From assembly GCF_026151205.1 (NCBI RefSeq), contig NC_087072.1:22647603-22711602 (forward strand): DNA of 64,000 nt, read 5' to 3'. Positions 1 through 21,031 of the stretch are shown piece after piece. The DNA comes from Bolinopsis microptera. Its lineage: Eukaryota > Ctenophora > Tentaculata > Lobata > Bolinopsidae. Below the pieces are notes generated by a model that worked only from the letters and a program-made list of their open reading frames with translations, searched no databases and was not told the origin of the DNA. The translations under genes and the position numbers were made by a program. The stretch's first letter is position 1. Each line of letters opens with the position of its first letter.

Positions 1-1515
1 CCAGTAACTCCCACGTAAACGTTTAGTTAGCAAAGCAAAACACGGTTTAGACAGTGTATATAAAGGTTAACTGCCTATGACTGTTGACTACAAAGCTTGA
101 AATACGAAGCAAATGACATAATACAATATAATATAATACAATGCGGAATTGCTAATTTCTGAAAGTCGCTATCCGGGAATCACGAGTGCAAAGTGCGAGT
201 TACTCAACTAAAGATTTGGTTATTTCTCAGCACTAAGCTCCCAGCCATTAACGAAGCTACAAAGGCGATCAGGATGTCTGAAGTTTGTTTTCTGGCACTC
301 TGAATCCCCATTGCAACCCAGCTTTTAAACTGTCCTATAGATATCTTGCTAGCTGCTTACTGTGACCAGCTTTTATCCCTTTTTAACTTAGTTAGTATAT
401 TAGATAATTGATGGTGACACACTTTTTCCGTTCAAATGTTTATCCGGAACATCTACGTTGAAATTGGCGATCACTTCACTCCCACATCCCGTGCGTGATA
501 ATAAAACTCCTCTAACCCTCTCGAAAGTTACTGACCAGTCATTCACAACAATTTGACATGTCGTATAATGTATAACTGTGCAGTGTTAAAAAACTGAGTG
601 GATGTTTATTGTTAGTTAGTTACTGGAGTCTGCGGAGTAAGAGAGAGTTTGCTAGCTAGCTCAGAGCAGTCACGTGATCTCCCTCCACTGTATTGTTCCT
701 CTGCTTTATACACTTTCCTGTACACTCTGCCCGTACTGCTTCAAATGTATAAGTACTCGCCTTTGTTTCCCTCTCTCTTTCTCGTCACAGTTTCCCAAAC
801 TCTGTGTCGCACTACTAACCCTTCCCATCTGTCGTGCTACAAATTTCCAACCTGCATTGTACTGTTGTGGGGAGAGGCGATAGGTTTAAGGTATTTGGTT
901 ACTAACTTTAGAACGAGAGAGGGCTCGAGTTTTGTTTAACTTTAACATTTCGCAGCTACTAAAGATAATTACTGTTCTCATTACAGTTCATATTCCCGGG
1001 ATTTAGAGTTCATATTCCCGGTTTATACATTCGGTTCTCGAATAATTAACGTTGGTATCTAGTGCCAAACCGGGGAATTAAGAAAAATACAGTGATTGAG
1101 AAAGAGCGAGATATTTCAGTGAAATGACCTAATTGTCCTCCATTATGCTGCTTATAGTTAAATCACGCTCAGTGCTTAGTCGACTCTGTTCCCCGTATTG
1201 TACTATCTGATTTCTCATCCTGTACAAAGAACGCCCTGCACTGGACGCCGCATTTTGCTGCTCACGAGATACCGCGCCTTCCCGCACGAGATACCGCACT
1301 TTACCGTACTTTACCGCACTTAACTGCAAGACATCCTGGACAGCTCAACTTCAACTTTAGATGTGACAGACAACAGCTGTCCTTTGTCCAGTTGTGTGAT
1401 GTGCTCTCCTGTGTTGACAAGCCGGTAATTGCTCAGGCCTGCTAAACTGCTCTGCTTAAAGGACAGCACATATTGTAGTGGTGGTGGACAGTCTGCATTA
1501 TTCCAGCTCCCTCCA

Positions 1516-1620
1516 TCTCTGTTGTCCGCCTCTCTGTTGTCCGTGTCTCTGTTGTCCGTGTCTCTGTTGTCCGTGTCTCTGTTGTCCGCCCCTTTATTGT
1601 CCGTCTCTGTATTGTCTGTT
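1516..1620. repeat. 15-bp tandem repeat, about 7 units
   Basis: Units of the form CTCTGTTGTCCGTGT repeat head to tail, with the last units drifting to TTTATTGTCC and CTGTATTGTC. The repeat creates two overlapping pseudo-coding frames, which I do not accept as genes. Confidence 0.8.
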
Positions 1621-2950
1621 TTTGTCCGTCTCTATCCGTCTCTTGTCGTCACTATGTCTCGTGTTCAGCCCTGCATGCCTGATGCCACCTAACTGCTATA
1701 TCATGCGCCCCGTTAAATTTACTACCGCCGGTGGTGGTTTCATGTGGCAGGAAACTGAGGGCAGTCCGAGGAAGGAAATTAAGGAATTGTGGAAATTGGG
1801 AAAATTTATTTTAACTACAATTGAAATCTGACACGAAAGCATTCACTTGTCTAACTCTAAGTAACGGCTTGCTGATGACAATCAGGCTTCTATCAAAGAC
1901 TTTAGTACCCTGGTAAATGATGGTTTGAGCACAGTTCTTAGTGAAGATACTGACAGTCATTCCTGTATCCTAGCACTGGGATTAATATCAAGTCTACTAG
2001 TGTAGTTAACAAAGGTTTTAGTACGACTTTTGTTAACATAGCATAAGGGGATCTGATCTAACATTGTATTCGTTCGGAAAATAGTTTACACCAAACCCGT
2101 TAAAATCCTTATAGCTGGGCATTATTGGAACTTGTAAATGTTTTCTCGCTCTCCTGGTGGTACATAGTTAGTCTGCCGAATGATAGTTTCTGGACCTCAG
2201 TTTGTCACTGCAAAATTCAAACCATTAAGTCAGAGAAGGTGAATTAGCGTTTCACTTCCTTTTCCTAACTGCGACAGAGTATAAGTCACTGAAATGTTGG
2301 GTTGTGAAATGTTGGCGTGATAACGCCAGTATACACTACAGTATCACTAGCGTTGGTGATAATGACTAGTTGAGTAGACCACCTCGCCTGCCCGTGTTGG
2401 CTGCATTATCTAACAGCACTAATTGGTAGCCACAACTCTCACTTTCTACACCTCCACTCGCTCTCTCGGTTTGTTTTCTTCTTCCCGCTGCCTTGGCCGC
2501 CACCCAACTGGAATTTCAACTTGGGTAAATCTAATTTGCTGTAGCGGTTGCTTCCAATTTCGTAGCTTCCCTGTAATTTATTATTGAAGCTGTCTCCCAT
2601 TTTTTATCGAAGCAAAGGGTGAAGTGGACATACTTTTGTCATCTCTGCTATTTAACTCGATTAAAGCCCGGTTTCGTGCTGCCGTTCGTAACACTGTGTT
2701 AAAGTATATACTTCAAGTTTTTACTGAAAAAAATGCGCAAGATGTACATATTTTGCGCTATGAACGTATATAGAGTAAATTATTGTGTACAAAGTACAGT
2801 CCGTTTGCACAGTGCAGCTCGTCTTCAAATATCTTTGTGACAGGCTAGGTCGTAAGAGCAGAATGTATCTTTCTGCGATTGGACATCATTTGATAATGTT
2901 TTATTCATCGGGAGCGGGCCCTCCCTGTTCTGAACACTGCCTTCTCTTTG

Positions 2951-3310
2951 TTACTTGTAGTTTACTTACTGCTACTATATAATACTTACTACTACAGTAT
3001 CCACCGTCTGTTACTTGTAGTTTACTTACTACTACTATATAATACTTACTACTACAGTATCCACCGTCTGTTACTTGTAGTTTACTTACTACTACTATAT
3101 AATACTTACTACTACAGTATCCACCGTCTGTTACTTGTAGTTTACTTACTACTACTATATAATACTTACTACTACAGTATCCACCGTCTGTTACTTGTAG
3201 TTTACTTACTGCTACTATATAATACTTACTACTACAGTATCCACCGTCTGTTACTTGTAGTTTACTTACTACTACTATATAATACTTACTACTACAGTAT
3301 CCACCGTCTG
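2951..3310. repeat. 60-bp tandem repeat, six nearly identical copies
   Basis: Six head-to-tail 60-bp copies begin at 2951, 3011, 3071, 3131, 3191 and 3251. The only difference I see between copies is ACTGCTACTA (copies 1 and 5) versus ACTACTACTA (the others). Near-identity implies recent expansion or homogenisation, or possibly an assembly artefact. Because 60 is a multiple of three, the array forms a long but spurious open frame. Confidence 0.95.
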
Positions 3311-3627
3311 TTCCGTAGAAAACGTAGTACTGTTTTACTTTATAATTTCCTGTCTTCTCTCTCTCTCTTATTTCTTATTATCCTGTGGTAACTCCCTTCC
3401 TTGCTACTTATTATAGTGCCTCACAACCGAGATCTCGTTACCGCGCATGTTCCCCCTGCGCGCTGTCAACTACCTGACCTCTCAACTTCCATCACCTCAA
3501 TTTTTAGCTCATTAATTAGCCGGCACTTCCTCAGAATCAGCTCTTACAAATTGTATGTATTTGTGGCTGTGGGTGAAGTAGTATGGCTTTATCCGATAGT
3601 AAATTACTTGATGATATCTAATTATAG

Positions 3628-12389
<8,762 letters not shown>

Positions 12390-13346
12390 TGACACGTGGG
12401 CGCCTCTTTTTACTCTCCAAGGAATGTATCGAAAAACTGTGTAATAGTCGGTTGATTTTATTGCTTTTATCTCCAAATTATGATCATGATTGAATAATGA
12501 ACGTTGAACTGCGTGGATTAGAGACGACGTTTTTACGGTTGAATTTATGAAAATCGATCTCTACGTTAAAAGGGTCTTTCTTATCTTAATTATGATAATC
12601 CTTGCCTGAGTTGGTGTGTTTTTAAATCCATAATCCATATTGACGCTTGTTGTTAGGTTGATTTGAGCATCCACTGTTTGATCATAGAATTTTCAGTTAA
12701 TTGTCTGAAATTTTATCATGTTTTATGTCAGTCCCAATGATTAATAGTACAGGTTTCTGTAAGGAAGTAAATACATAAAAAAAGGTATTTTTACCGATAG
12801 TTCACCTGTTTCAGCAAAACTTGTTAAAGATAGGGAATATTTTAACCCGAAACTTAATACATTTTGTCTTTTCATTGACTTTACATTTCGTGACTAGACT
12901 GACGTTTCTTTGAACAATTTTAGAATTATTTTACGTTTTATAAATCAATTCTGTTCTGCAAGAAAGGTACTCGATGAACAGCAACTCTGATCAAAATCGA
13001 CCCAGCGAATGTAAAAGTACCATGATTCTTAATAATTGAAGTGGAGTTGCTTGTTTGATCAAGTTTTGGTTGGAGAGTTTGATTTTGCGGCATGCTTGTT
13101 TCCATGGCTACTATAATAACTTAGTTTGATATCCGTCTCTGCGAGTATTTGTTGTATTTACCTATGCCAATTTGTTAAGATTTTGTTTTGCAAATTTATT
13201 TAAACTTATTTTTATTTTTCATAAGCTTGAGAACTTACACCAAATCTAAATGGTATTTTAATTGGTTATATTACTCTACGATGTGAAGAAACCTGTTCAT
13301 CACCATAATTATTAAGCTACTTCTTAAAGAAACTAAACCAGCAATC
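12390..13346. other. FAK 3' flank, probable 3' UTR and AT-rich DNA
   Basis: AT-rich sequence following the FAK stop codon. No open frame, RNA gene or repeat is recognisable. The first part is presumably the FAK 3' UTR, though I could not place a convincing polyadenylation site. Confidence 0.4.
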
Positions 13347-13690
13347 AGCATACAGGGGGGGTACCAATGGCATAAATGGCATAATGGAGAATTGGCCAAT
13401 AAAAATTTCCATTTATGCCATAAAACGTATGCCATTTATGCCATTTTTGATATGATACTTTTCTATTTTCTTTATTTGTCATATTAATCTTTAACGATCA
13501 TTCCAAGCGTTATAAAGCATGAAACATGTCTCTTATTCAAGTACTAATAATAATTTGCGAATTTAAAGTCAAATATGAAGACCTAAATTCATGGCATAAA
13601 TGGAGAATTGGCCAATAAAAATTTCCATTTATGCCATAAAACGTATGCCATTTATGCCATTTTATGCCATTGGTACCCCCCCAGCATACA
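13347..13690. mobile_element. MITE with poly-G/C termini and 8-bp TSD (family A, copy 2)
   Basis: Element 13355-13682 between direct repeats AGCATACA (13347-13354 and 13683-13690). Its ends are GGGGGGGTACCAATGGC and GCCATTGGTACCCCCCC, perfect inverted repeats. A subterminal block (GAGAATTGGCCAATAAAAAT, then TTCCATTTATGCC) occurs near both ends, at about 13386 and 13601. It shares ends and the ATGGCATAAA motif with the copy at 5652-6270. Confidence 0.85.
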
Positions 13691-15634
13691 CCTAACACAT
13701 ATTATGTATCTATTACTACTAGAAATAAATAATAATAATAATAAATTGAAATTTAATAACACCGCTTTTAAGATAAAACTTATACTCACTACTCAGCAGT
13801 GTTTGATAGTAGTAGTACATAGTAAATAGATAATACATGAAATCAACGTATTTAAATTTTATTTACGCTAGTTTGTAGTTGCTCTATCATAATCAAGTGT
13901 ATTAATGGGACACTGCTACAAATTTGCGTCAAAAACTTTCCAAATTAATTGTGAGCTAGGAAATTTGTTACCATTACACAAAATACACATAATACCATCG
14001 AGAAACACTAAATTAAAATGGGCACACCCCAGTCTAGTTATTCATATTGGTTAGGTTAAGGGTTAGGCAATCAAATTAGTAACGGGTGATATTTGAATTG
14101 GGATAGATCGACATGGGCTCGCTATACTAATAGTGGCGCCCATTACCGTCGTACCACTGCTCCGATCCACAATCCCTAGGGTCACGCGTATGTCATATAT
14201 GCATGTTATTGTTACAGCTGCTACAAGCTAGACTAGGCATATTCTACTTCTTATCTAGAGCCTTGCGTTTGCTTATTGCTAGATGATACAAATGCAAATG
14301 CTTGTATCACGTCGCGTGACCCCCATTGTCGTTTCACTAGTAGTAGTAGTAGTAATAGTATCGTGGTGAAAGCCACGATACAGCCGTGCACTCGACAAAC
14401 AAATTGAAATACAATGTTTAAAGGAATTAATTTCGAGGGTTGATTCATGATGTTAATCCTTCGCATCTCGCCGCTTTGCACAACCACCATATGTGGTTGC
14501 GAGAAGCATTATTGGATGCGCGCGCGGCCCAGTAGTTCATCGTGCTACAATTTCGAGGGAACCTGATCGTAGCGCTGCTTGTATCACGTTGCGACCCCCA
14601 TCGTCGTTACGACGATACAGGGGGAGCCGCGCACTTCGTGCGCGGCGGGTCATACAACGTATGACAAAGCGCTGCATAGTGCATGGTCGCCTTTCGTCCG
14701 CTACGCGAGCACCCCACGGATATGATGTGTAGACATTTATCATTTATAGTGGGGCCAAGAAAACTTTACTGGCTAGGCTCTCTTTGTGGATTGTGGAAGT
14801 ACTTTTTGTTTTCAAAATGTTAGTATCGCATTAAATCATTAATTAACGTTTCCTCACCAGAGTCAAGGGTACTTTGCGAAGCAAAGCATCGATGATCTAG
14901 TACGAAGCAAAAATGATTATGATAATTCAATGCGAAGCAAAAATAGTTTTTACAGCTGGGGTTGTCCATTGTTAATGAATATGAACTAGCTCGACGCGCG
15001 CTACTTCGTAGCACTTGCCTTGGGCCAACATTTGCATTTCGAGAAGAAATTAGCGGCGCGCGCTACTTCGACGAAATTTAAACGAGTAACATCCGACAAA
15101 CCTGGAGACCGGCCAGCCATGCTATAATGTTCATAAACATAAAATAGAGATTCAGCGGAATGACAGGCTGAGCGCCGCCCAGTAATTGTTGACTCAGCCA
15201 ATTGAATAGTGATCATAATCCAATTAACGTGATTGAATGAAAAAAAAGCAAAAAGTTGAAAATTAAGGGATCCTACTAGCTGCTTGTAACGATTTCCTTC
15301 ATTGCACTCAGTGATGATTCCGATAATTACCATATGCTCTGTTTGTATGACCCGCCGCGTTGCTCTTGTGAAACAAGCGCGCTGGCCGCAGTGGCGTGAA
15401 AGCACATGGTTAGGTGTAACAAAAGCATATGCTGAAACCCTAACCCTAACGAGAAAATAAACTAACTTCCTTATACGGCCGGTCATATCACGTGATCGAG
15501 ACAGTTTTTCGCCAATATCTCGTCAGGGGAGCATTTTAATCCTATGTCATGGGGGGGGGGGGGGGGGGGGGGTGATTCGGAATCAGCGTCCGAAAATACA
15601 TTGTAGTTGGTTGCAACTGTCAGGGGCATTTTTA
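13691..15634. other. Gene-free stretch with a CpG-rich duplicated patch
   Basis: 13691-14240 is AT-rich with nothing recognisable. From about 14240 to 15480 the sequence becomes locally CpG-rich (GCGCGCGGCC near 14520, CGCGCACTTCGTGCGCGGCG near 14630). Two diverged copies of a segment are visible: TTGTATCACG then GACCCCCAT then an ACGATACAG hairpin, at about 14303-14390 and 14580-14620. GAAGCAAA motifs recur at 14880-14945. A short CCCTAACCCTAAC run lies at 15437. A G-run occupies 15550-15572. I recognise no RNA gene or protein. Confidence 0.4.
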
Positions 15635-15652
15635 GAACAATCTCGAAGATGT

Positions 15653-15994
15653 ACAGACCCAGAAGAAACAAATAAAACTGTCTCTCAAGCAATCAAGGAT
15701 TTGAGGATACTTACCGAGACTTGTCCAATATGCGATCTTAAAGTGACCGAGTATGACGATGGCTTGCTGTGCGAAAGATGTCACTCATGGCATCATAGGA
15801 CTTGCTTGAAGATCAGTAAAACAGAATACAAGAAACTGAGTGAAAGCGATGATGAATATCTATGTACAAGATGCCTAAAAACAACATCAAAGGACGCTGA
15901 TACTGTGGTAGAAGAGGCAAAGGAGTGCTGTTTCCCAAATCATGAAAATGTAAGTGATCCATCTCGATTGGCTGGTCACACACATCTAAATTAA
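15653..15994 (+). CDS. PHD-like zinc finger open frame of the RLE LINE
   Basis: The open frame carries the C4HC3 pattern of a PHD finger: CPIC, then LLCERC, HSWHHRTC and CTRC, with spacings C-x2-C, C-x2-C-x4-H-x2-C and C-x2-C. PHD fingers bind histone H3 tails, so in a retrotransposon the domain could bias insertion toward chromatin states; that role is inference. There is no ATG before the finger, and the upstream part of the frame lies in flanking DNA, so the true start is missing or non-canonical. It ends at a TAA, 600 bp before the RT frame. Confidence 0.7.
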   Translation, partial: TDPEETNKTVSQAIKDLRILTETCPICDLKVTEYDDGLLCERCHSWHHRTCLKISKTEYKKLSESDDEYLCTRCLKTTSKDADTVVEEAKECCFPNHENVSDPSRLAGHTHLN

Positions 15995-16605
15995 ATTACC
16001 CTAGGCTACTGTTTTCCAAGTCTTGTCCTGTGAGTAAAGTATGTGTGAGAAAGTTTTAATAAAATGAATGTATATTTTTGAATTTTTAAATTTTAATTTG
16101 AGAATGAAGTATAAAGAAATTTTTAATTAGCATTGTATAGTTTAAAATATTTATAGCTTATTATAACCATTGATAAATTTAAGCCATAATCTTTCGCCTG
16201 CTCTCCAATATCCACCTTGAAGGTGCATTTTTAATCCTTGAACTACACAATATAAAATCAAACATGTTTTAGTGTAGACTTTTTGTCACAACAAGACTGC
16301 AACCTAGATAGTAAAAACTTTAAACAGAACCCCTAATGTCTGCTAACAATTTTTCTTATAGTCCTAATTTGAGCCTTGTCTCTAAAAACTTAACTGAACT
16401 AGCGTTTTGGTGTGTGCAAAAGCTCCCAGGCACGCGCATTCCTTGCCCCGTTAGTAACCTGTCCTTCCAAAACCAAACAAGCAGTCAAGGACAAAAAGTC
16501 ATAAACCAAATGGGCATTATATTTTATGAATTGTTTTACATCTTTTATTCTGTAAAATGTGCTAAAATTAAATTTCTTGTTTCATTGAATTTCTTGTTTC
16601 ATTGA

Positions 16606-19398
16606 TTGAAATTAGGACCATGGAATAGTTGGGAAGTTCTGACAAAATGTGAGGAAATATATGGTGTTACAGTTAAATGGAGAAGAAACATATTTTTGCT
16701 TCCCTCAGGGGCGGCAGGAAAAGCATTCATCGAAGAAATGACTAAAGTGGCCAACAATTTCACATCAGGCAGTGCTATGGAATCAGTGACCATCACCCTT
16801 TTGATGATAATGCCATCACTGCTGTTACAGAAACCCTCAAAGAGGTCCAAAGCAAAGGAACACACTGAAGTGCTGAAGAGAAGACTTGTTTTGTGGCAGG
16901 CAGGTAAGCTAGAAGAGCTGCTGCGAGAAGGACAGGAGATTCAGAGGAGATTGGGAAAGGGGAAGCATAAACATGGCCATGTTGAGAGAGTCTTCACTCG
17001 ACTTATGATGAAAGGAAAAGTCAGTGCAGCAATGCGGTGGATTGGTGAAAATGCCACCGGAATTCTTGAACCTACTCCAGATGTGATTAAAGTGCTGAAA
17101 GAGAAGCATCCCAAGGCATCACCTGCATCAAAGGGAAGCTGTCTGAGTGGACCAGTGAGGAGGGTAGAGCCGGTAATATGTGACAGTATTGACGGGGAAT
17201 CGATAAGACAAGCAGCAAAGAGAGTACAGGGTGCTGCAGGGCCTTCAGGGATGGATTCGGATGCATGGAAGAGACTACTGTGTTCTAAACAGTTTGGTAA
17301 GAAGTGTGAGGATCTATGTAATGCCATAGCAGGGATAGCAAAGAAACTATGTGTCCGGAATTTGGATCCAACGCTGTTGACCTCATTGACAGCATGTCGA
17401 CTTGTCCCCCTGGATAAAAAGCCTGGAGTCAGGCCAGTAGGCATAGGTGAAGTCTTAAGAAGGATAATAGGGAAAACAGTAATGACCCTCCTACAGAAAG
17501 ATCTGGTTGGAGCCACTGCTCCTATTCAAGTTTGTGCTGGTCTTCAGGGAGGAGTGGAAGCAGCAGTCCATGCTGCAAGGGACTGCTTTGAAGACCCTGA
17601 AACTGAAGCTATCATCTTAGTGGATGCAGAGAATGCATTCAACTTGCTGAACCGAGAGGCCGCTCTCAACAACATGAACATCGTTTGTCCAGAAGTTGCT
17701 ACTTACATTATGAACACCTACAGAATGCCTGCTAGACTGTTCATTGCAGGAGGAGATGAGCATCTTTTTAGTGAAGAAGGGACCACACAAGGTGATCCAC
17801 CTGCCATGGGATTTTATGCCTGTGGTACAATACCATTGATTGATGCAGGAAACATTGAGAGAAAGGTGACTCAGATCTGGTATGCTGATGACTCTGCTGC
17901 TGTATGGGGGAAAACTGGAGGAAATAAGGAAGTGGTGGGATAACCTCTGTATTAAAGGACCACTCTTTGGATACAACCCTAAATCTTCTAAAACATGGGT
18001 GATAGTCAAGCCTGAGCACGAAGAGAAGGCAAGAACCCTATTCCCAGATGTCAATGTGACAAGCATTGGTCGACGATATCTGGGCAGCTTCATCGGAACA
18101 GACCAAGGAAAAGAGGCTTTCATTGAGGAAAAAGTTCATGAATGGTGTCGTGATCTTAAACAGTTAAGTGATATAGCATCAAGAGAACCTCAAATAGCAT
18201 ACAGTGCATACATTAGTAAAAGATGGAACTATGTGTGCAGAGCTACCCCAGGAGTTGCAGATAGGCTCACTCCTCTAGAACAAGTAACACGTGATGAGTT
18301 TATCCCAGCTATCATTAACAGGCTGTTTAGCTGCACTGATGAACTAAGGAACATAATGGCTCTACCACCAAGATATGGAGGATTGGGTATACCAGTTATG
18401 ATGGAAATGGCAGACCGAGAGTACAATTTCTCATGTAGAGCCACAAAACCCCTTAAAGAAGCTATTCTCAAGCAGATAGAGAACTACACAGAGGACTGGA
18501 GACACAGTAAAGGAGTGAAAACTGAGATAACGACTGAACGAAATCTCTTTTATCGACAAAAACAAGCAGAAATACGCCAGGAGCTCGAATCAACACCACT
18601 GGCAAATTTGATGTTCCAACTAGCAGCTGAGAAAGGGCAAGTGCTTGGTTAACAGCGCTACCTTTAAAAGAGTATGGATATCTGATGAATAAACAACAGT
18701 TCTCAGATGCAATAGCTCTCAGATACAACCTGAACTTAAAGGACTGCCCTAAAACATGTACATGTGGCCAGAAATACTCAGCAAACCATGCGCTCATCTG
18801 CAAACTTGGTGGATATGTGTCACTGCGGCACAACTCGCTGAGAGACACCTTTGCAGAACTAATGAGAACTGTGAAATGCAAGGATGTGCAGACTGAGCCA
18901 GTTCTTCTTCCAGTTGATGGTCTAGAGTTACCAAAGGGAACAGTCCTAGGAGACCAAGCCAGGCTGGACATTTCTGCAAGATCGATTTGGAATGCTTCAG
19001 AGAGGGCATTTTTTGATGTAAGGGTATTTCATGCCCCAGCCCCCTCCAATGCAAGCAAACCGATACCGGCAATGTACCTGTCCCATGAAAATGAGAAAAA
19101 GCGATGTTACAATGCAAGGGTTCTTGAAGTGGAGAAAGGAAGCTTCACACCTTTAGTGTTCTCGACTTCTGGTGGAATGGGTGGTGAAGCTGAGAGACTG
19201 GTCAAGAAGCTGGCCAGTAAGATGGAGTACCACACTGGTCAGAGGTACTCAGACGCTGTAGGATACATAAGAATGCGCCTTCGCTTTGAAATCCTTAGAA
19301 CAACAGTGATTTCTCTCCGTGGAGACAGAGGTGCGAGAAAAAACATTGTTGATATAAACAGTCTAGATCTTAACTTGGAGCCACAAGGCCAAGGGTAA
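16606..19398 (+). pseudogene. Reverse transcriptase / restriction-like endonuclease ORF of the LINE, frame-disrupted
   Basis: Three overlapping frames (to 17943, 17882-18652, to 19398) together cover one polyprotein. The first has an N-terminal LPSGAAGKAFI block, then AAGPSGMDSDAWKRLL, RLVPLDKKPGVRPVG, ILVDAENAFN, EGTTQGDPPAMGFYA (RT motif B) and YADDSAAVWG (catalytic motif). A frameshift near 17915-17925 moves it to the second frame (PRYGGLGIPV), and another near 18640 to the third. The third has WLTALPLKEYGY, CTCGQKYSANHALICK (a CCHC-like knuckle) and ARLDISARSIW followed by FFDVRVF, fitting the PD-(D/E)xK core of a restriction-like endonuclease. The long readable frames suggest a fairly young insertion. 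Confidence 0.85.
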
Positions 19399-19515
19399 TT
19401 TTTGATTGTTAAGGGAATTTTTTGAATTCTTAAAGGGTTGATTTTATATAGGGTCATTGCTATATTATGTGTATATTGTTTGAATAATTTTATAATATTG
19501 AACAATCTCGAAGAT

Positions 19516-21031
19516 CGACTGAAGAGTGATTTAGCACGTTAACTATGTTTTCGCTACTGCGACCATCTGGTTTGGTTTCTTGTTGTTGTCTTCCCGAAGT
19601 TCAGGACCATGAAATGGATTCGTTCGGCCCGGTAAACATTCGTTCGGCCCTTTTTTACTTCAAATACACGGTTTTACTTCCTCTCTATTTGCAGTCAGAA
19701 GGGATTGCTCATATATTCTTACACAAGACATAAGAGTTGTGCCACATTTTCGAAGCTGCTAAGTTAATAGTTAATATAAATAGTTAATAGTACTGTTTAC
19801 AGTACACTACAATGTAGATTTACTGAAGGGATATCCCAGTAAGACTTTTAGGAGGTACCCCTCCTCATTTGACCATCAATCAAGTTTTCTATCGTTCGGC
19901 TGAGTCAAGCAAGGAGATTGCATAAATCCAATGGATCCTTAGCTACTCCCTAGACTAAGTGACACTGGAATTCAAACCCTGGACCTTCTGTGCAGAAGGC
20001 GGCTGCTCTAATCACTAGGCCACCGAAAAAATCCTACACAGTATGCTCATTGCTCTTTGACCGACATGGACTTCACACACAACACATTCCTTTCCACCTC
20101 TCTGTCACTCCATCTCTCCCTCTTATGTCCATCTTTCTCACACATAATGCGATGATATTTTGTAGACAAAATACTTTACTTTTACTTTACTTCACACCTT
20201 TTTCTTACGCAGTCTTTTTCTTTTTGATTCAGGATCACCAGCAACAAACCTGACAACGTTTCTCGGCTTTCGATCGCAATGTAGCTTCCTTGTCAGGCAC
20301 CCCAGTGGCCAGCAGTCCAACAAATGAACCACTATCTGATCCATAATTACTTGAAGATACCTGTTAGAGCTTGCAATTTGCAACAAGATAAAGTGAATAG
20401 CTCCAAGAGTCTAGATTTCCTGTGAAATTTCATAACCTTATACCTTAGCAGACCTCAAGAAAATAACCTGGTCTAATCTAAGTCGTGTTTCCACTGCACT
20501 ATTTTCACTAGAAAACTTAAGTTGTCTTCGAAATCAGATAAAACCACCCAATCCCAAACTCGGAATTATGTAAAAAATGCTTTACTGAAACTTGTTTCAC
20601 TTCTTCTTTAACAAAAGCTTTTGTGATCCAAAGGGAAACATTGTAATAAATTCAGAATGTTAAGGATCACATGAGGTACGTATTGTCTTGCTGGAAAGTT
20701 GCTAGTTCTACATTTTACAGCTTACACACTAACCTGATCGGCATTGATTATTAATGTTAATGTTGTTAATAAAGATTTGTCCTATAATTTGCTTACTTGC
20801 TTTAGCGAGCATCACTGATCGAGAGGAAATTTGCCTCCTCCACAGGGATCAGGAAAACAAACTTTTTTTTAAATTTCTGTTTTACTTGTGGCTAGGTGGC
20901 AGAGTGGTTGGGGCTTCCGCCCGTAAATCGGAATTTAGTAGCCAAATTTCGTTGTTATACTGTTGTTACACTGTTATCTGTCAACTGAATTTAACTCTAC
21001 TAATGTAAATTTCAGGTAGAATTGCATTTAA
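19516..21031. other. Intergenic DNA before DR1, with SINE-like sequence
   Basis: Follows the right target duplication of the LINE. Contains CGTTCGGCCC twice near 19621-19650, a tRNA-derived SINE on the minus strand and a weaker tRNA-like segment at 20889-20945. A candidate 3' splice site (AATTTCAG at about 21008-21015) just before DR1 suggests a non-coding first exon here, but I could not identify it. Confidence 0.4.
19850..20028 (-). repeat. tRNA-derived SINE
   Basis: Read on the minus strand from about 20026, it begins GGTGGCCTAGTGATTAGAGC, a good RNA polymerase III A box, and about 35 bp later has GGTTTGAATTCC, a B box. An anticodon-arm-like CTTCTGCACAGAAG lies between. The unit continues without a tRNA 3' acceptor stem, so this is a SINE head rather than a functional tRNA gene. 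The boundary near 19850 is approximate. Confidence 0.6.

Larger units (their letters stand above)
1..3627. other. Upstream or intronic DNA of the FAK gene, no exon recognised
   Basis: This stretch lies before the first FAK exon I can read. The F1 and F2 lobes of the FERM domain should be encoded further upstream, either here in exons too diverged for me to see or outside the window. Open frames here (649-939, 1429-1831, 2948-3391) follow tandem repeats or lack any family motif. It contains a 15-bp repeat (1516-1620) and a 60-bp repeat (2951-3310). Confidence 0.5.
15635..19515 (+). mobile_element. RLE-type non-LTR retrotransposon with PHD-like finger, between 16-bp target duplications
   Basis: Element 15651-19499 is bounded by identical direct repeats GAACAATCTCGAAGAT (15635-15650 and 19500-19515). 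In order it holds a PHD-like zinc finger (to 15994), a non-coding spacer, an RT region (16606-18652) and a C-terminal CCHC-like plus restriction-like endonuclease region (18665-19398). It lacks LTRs and an APE endonuclease. Two coding frame changes (near 17920 and 18640) and the absence of an ATG for the first frame indicate a degenerate, probably 5'-truncated copy. A related unoccupied target occurs at 26471-26486. The R2/NeSL-like superclade is suggested by the C-terminal endonuclease; I cannot assign a named clade. Confidence 0.85.

Noticed and set aside
2948-3391. 147-codon frame rich in YYYSIHRLLLVVYLLLL
   Set aside because: Entirely generated by the 60-bp repeat, whose length is a multiple of three.
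15437-15450. CCCTAACCCTAAC, telomere-like
   Set aside because: Only two units, interior to a normal chromosomal region; too short to mean a telomere.
20889-20945. tRNA-like sequence GTGGCAGAGTGGTTGGGGC
   Set aside because: An A-box-like start is present, but there is no B box or acceptor stem; at most a SINE remnant.
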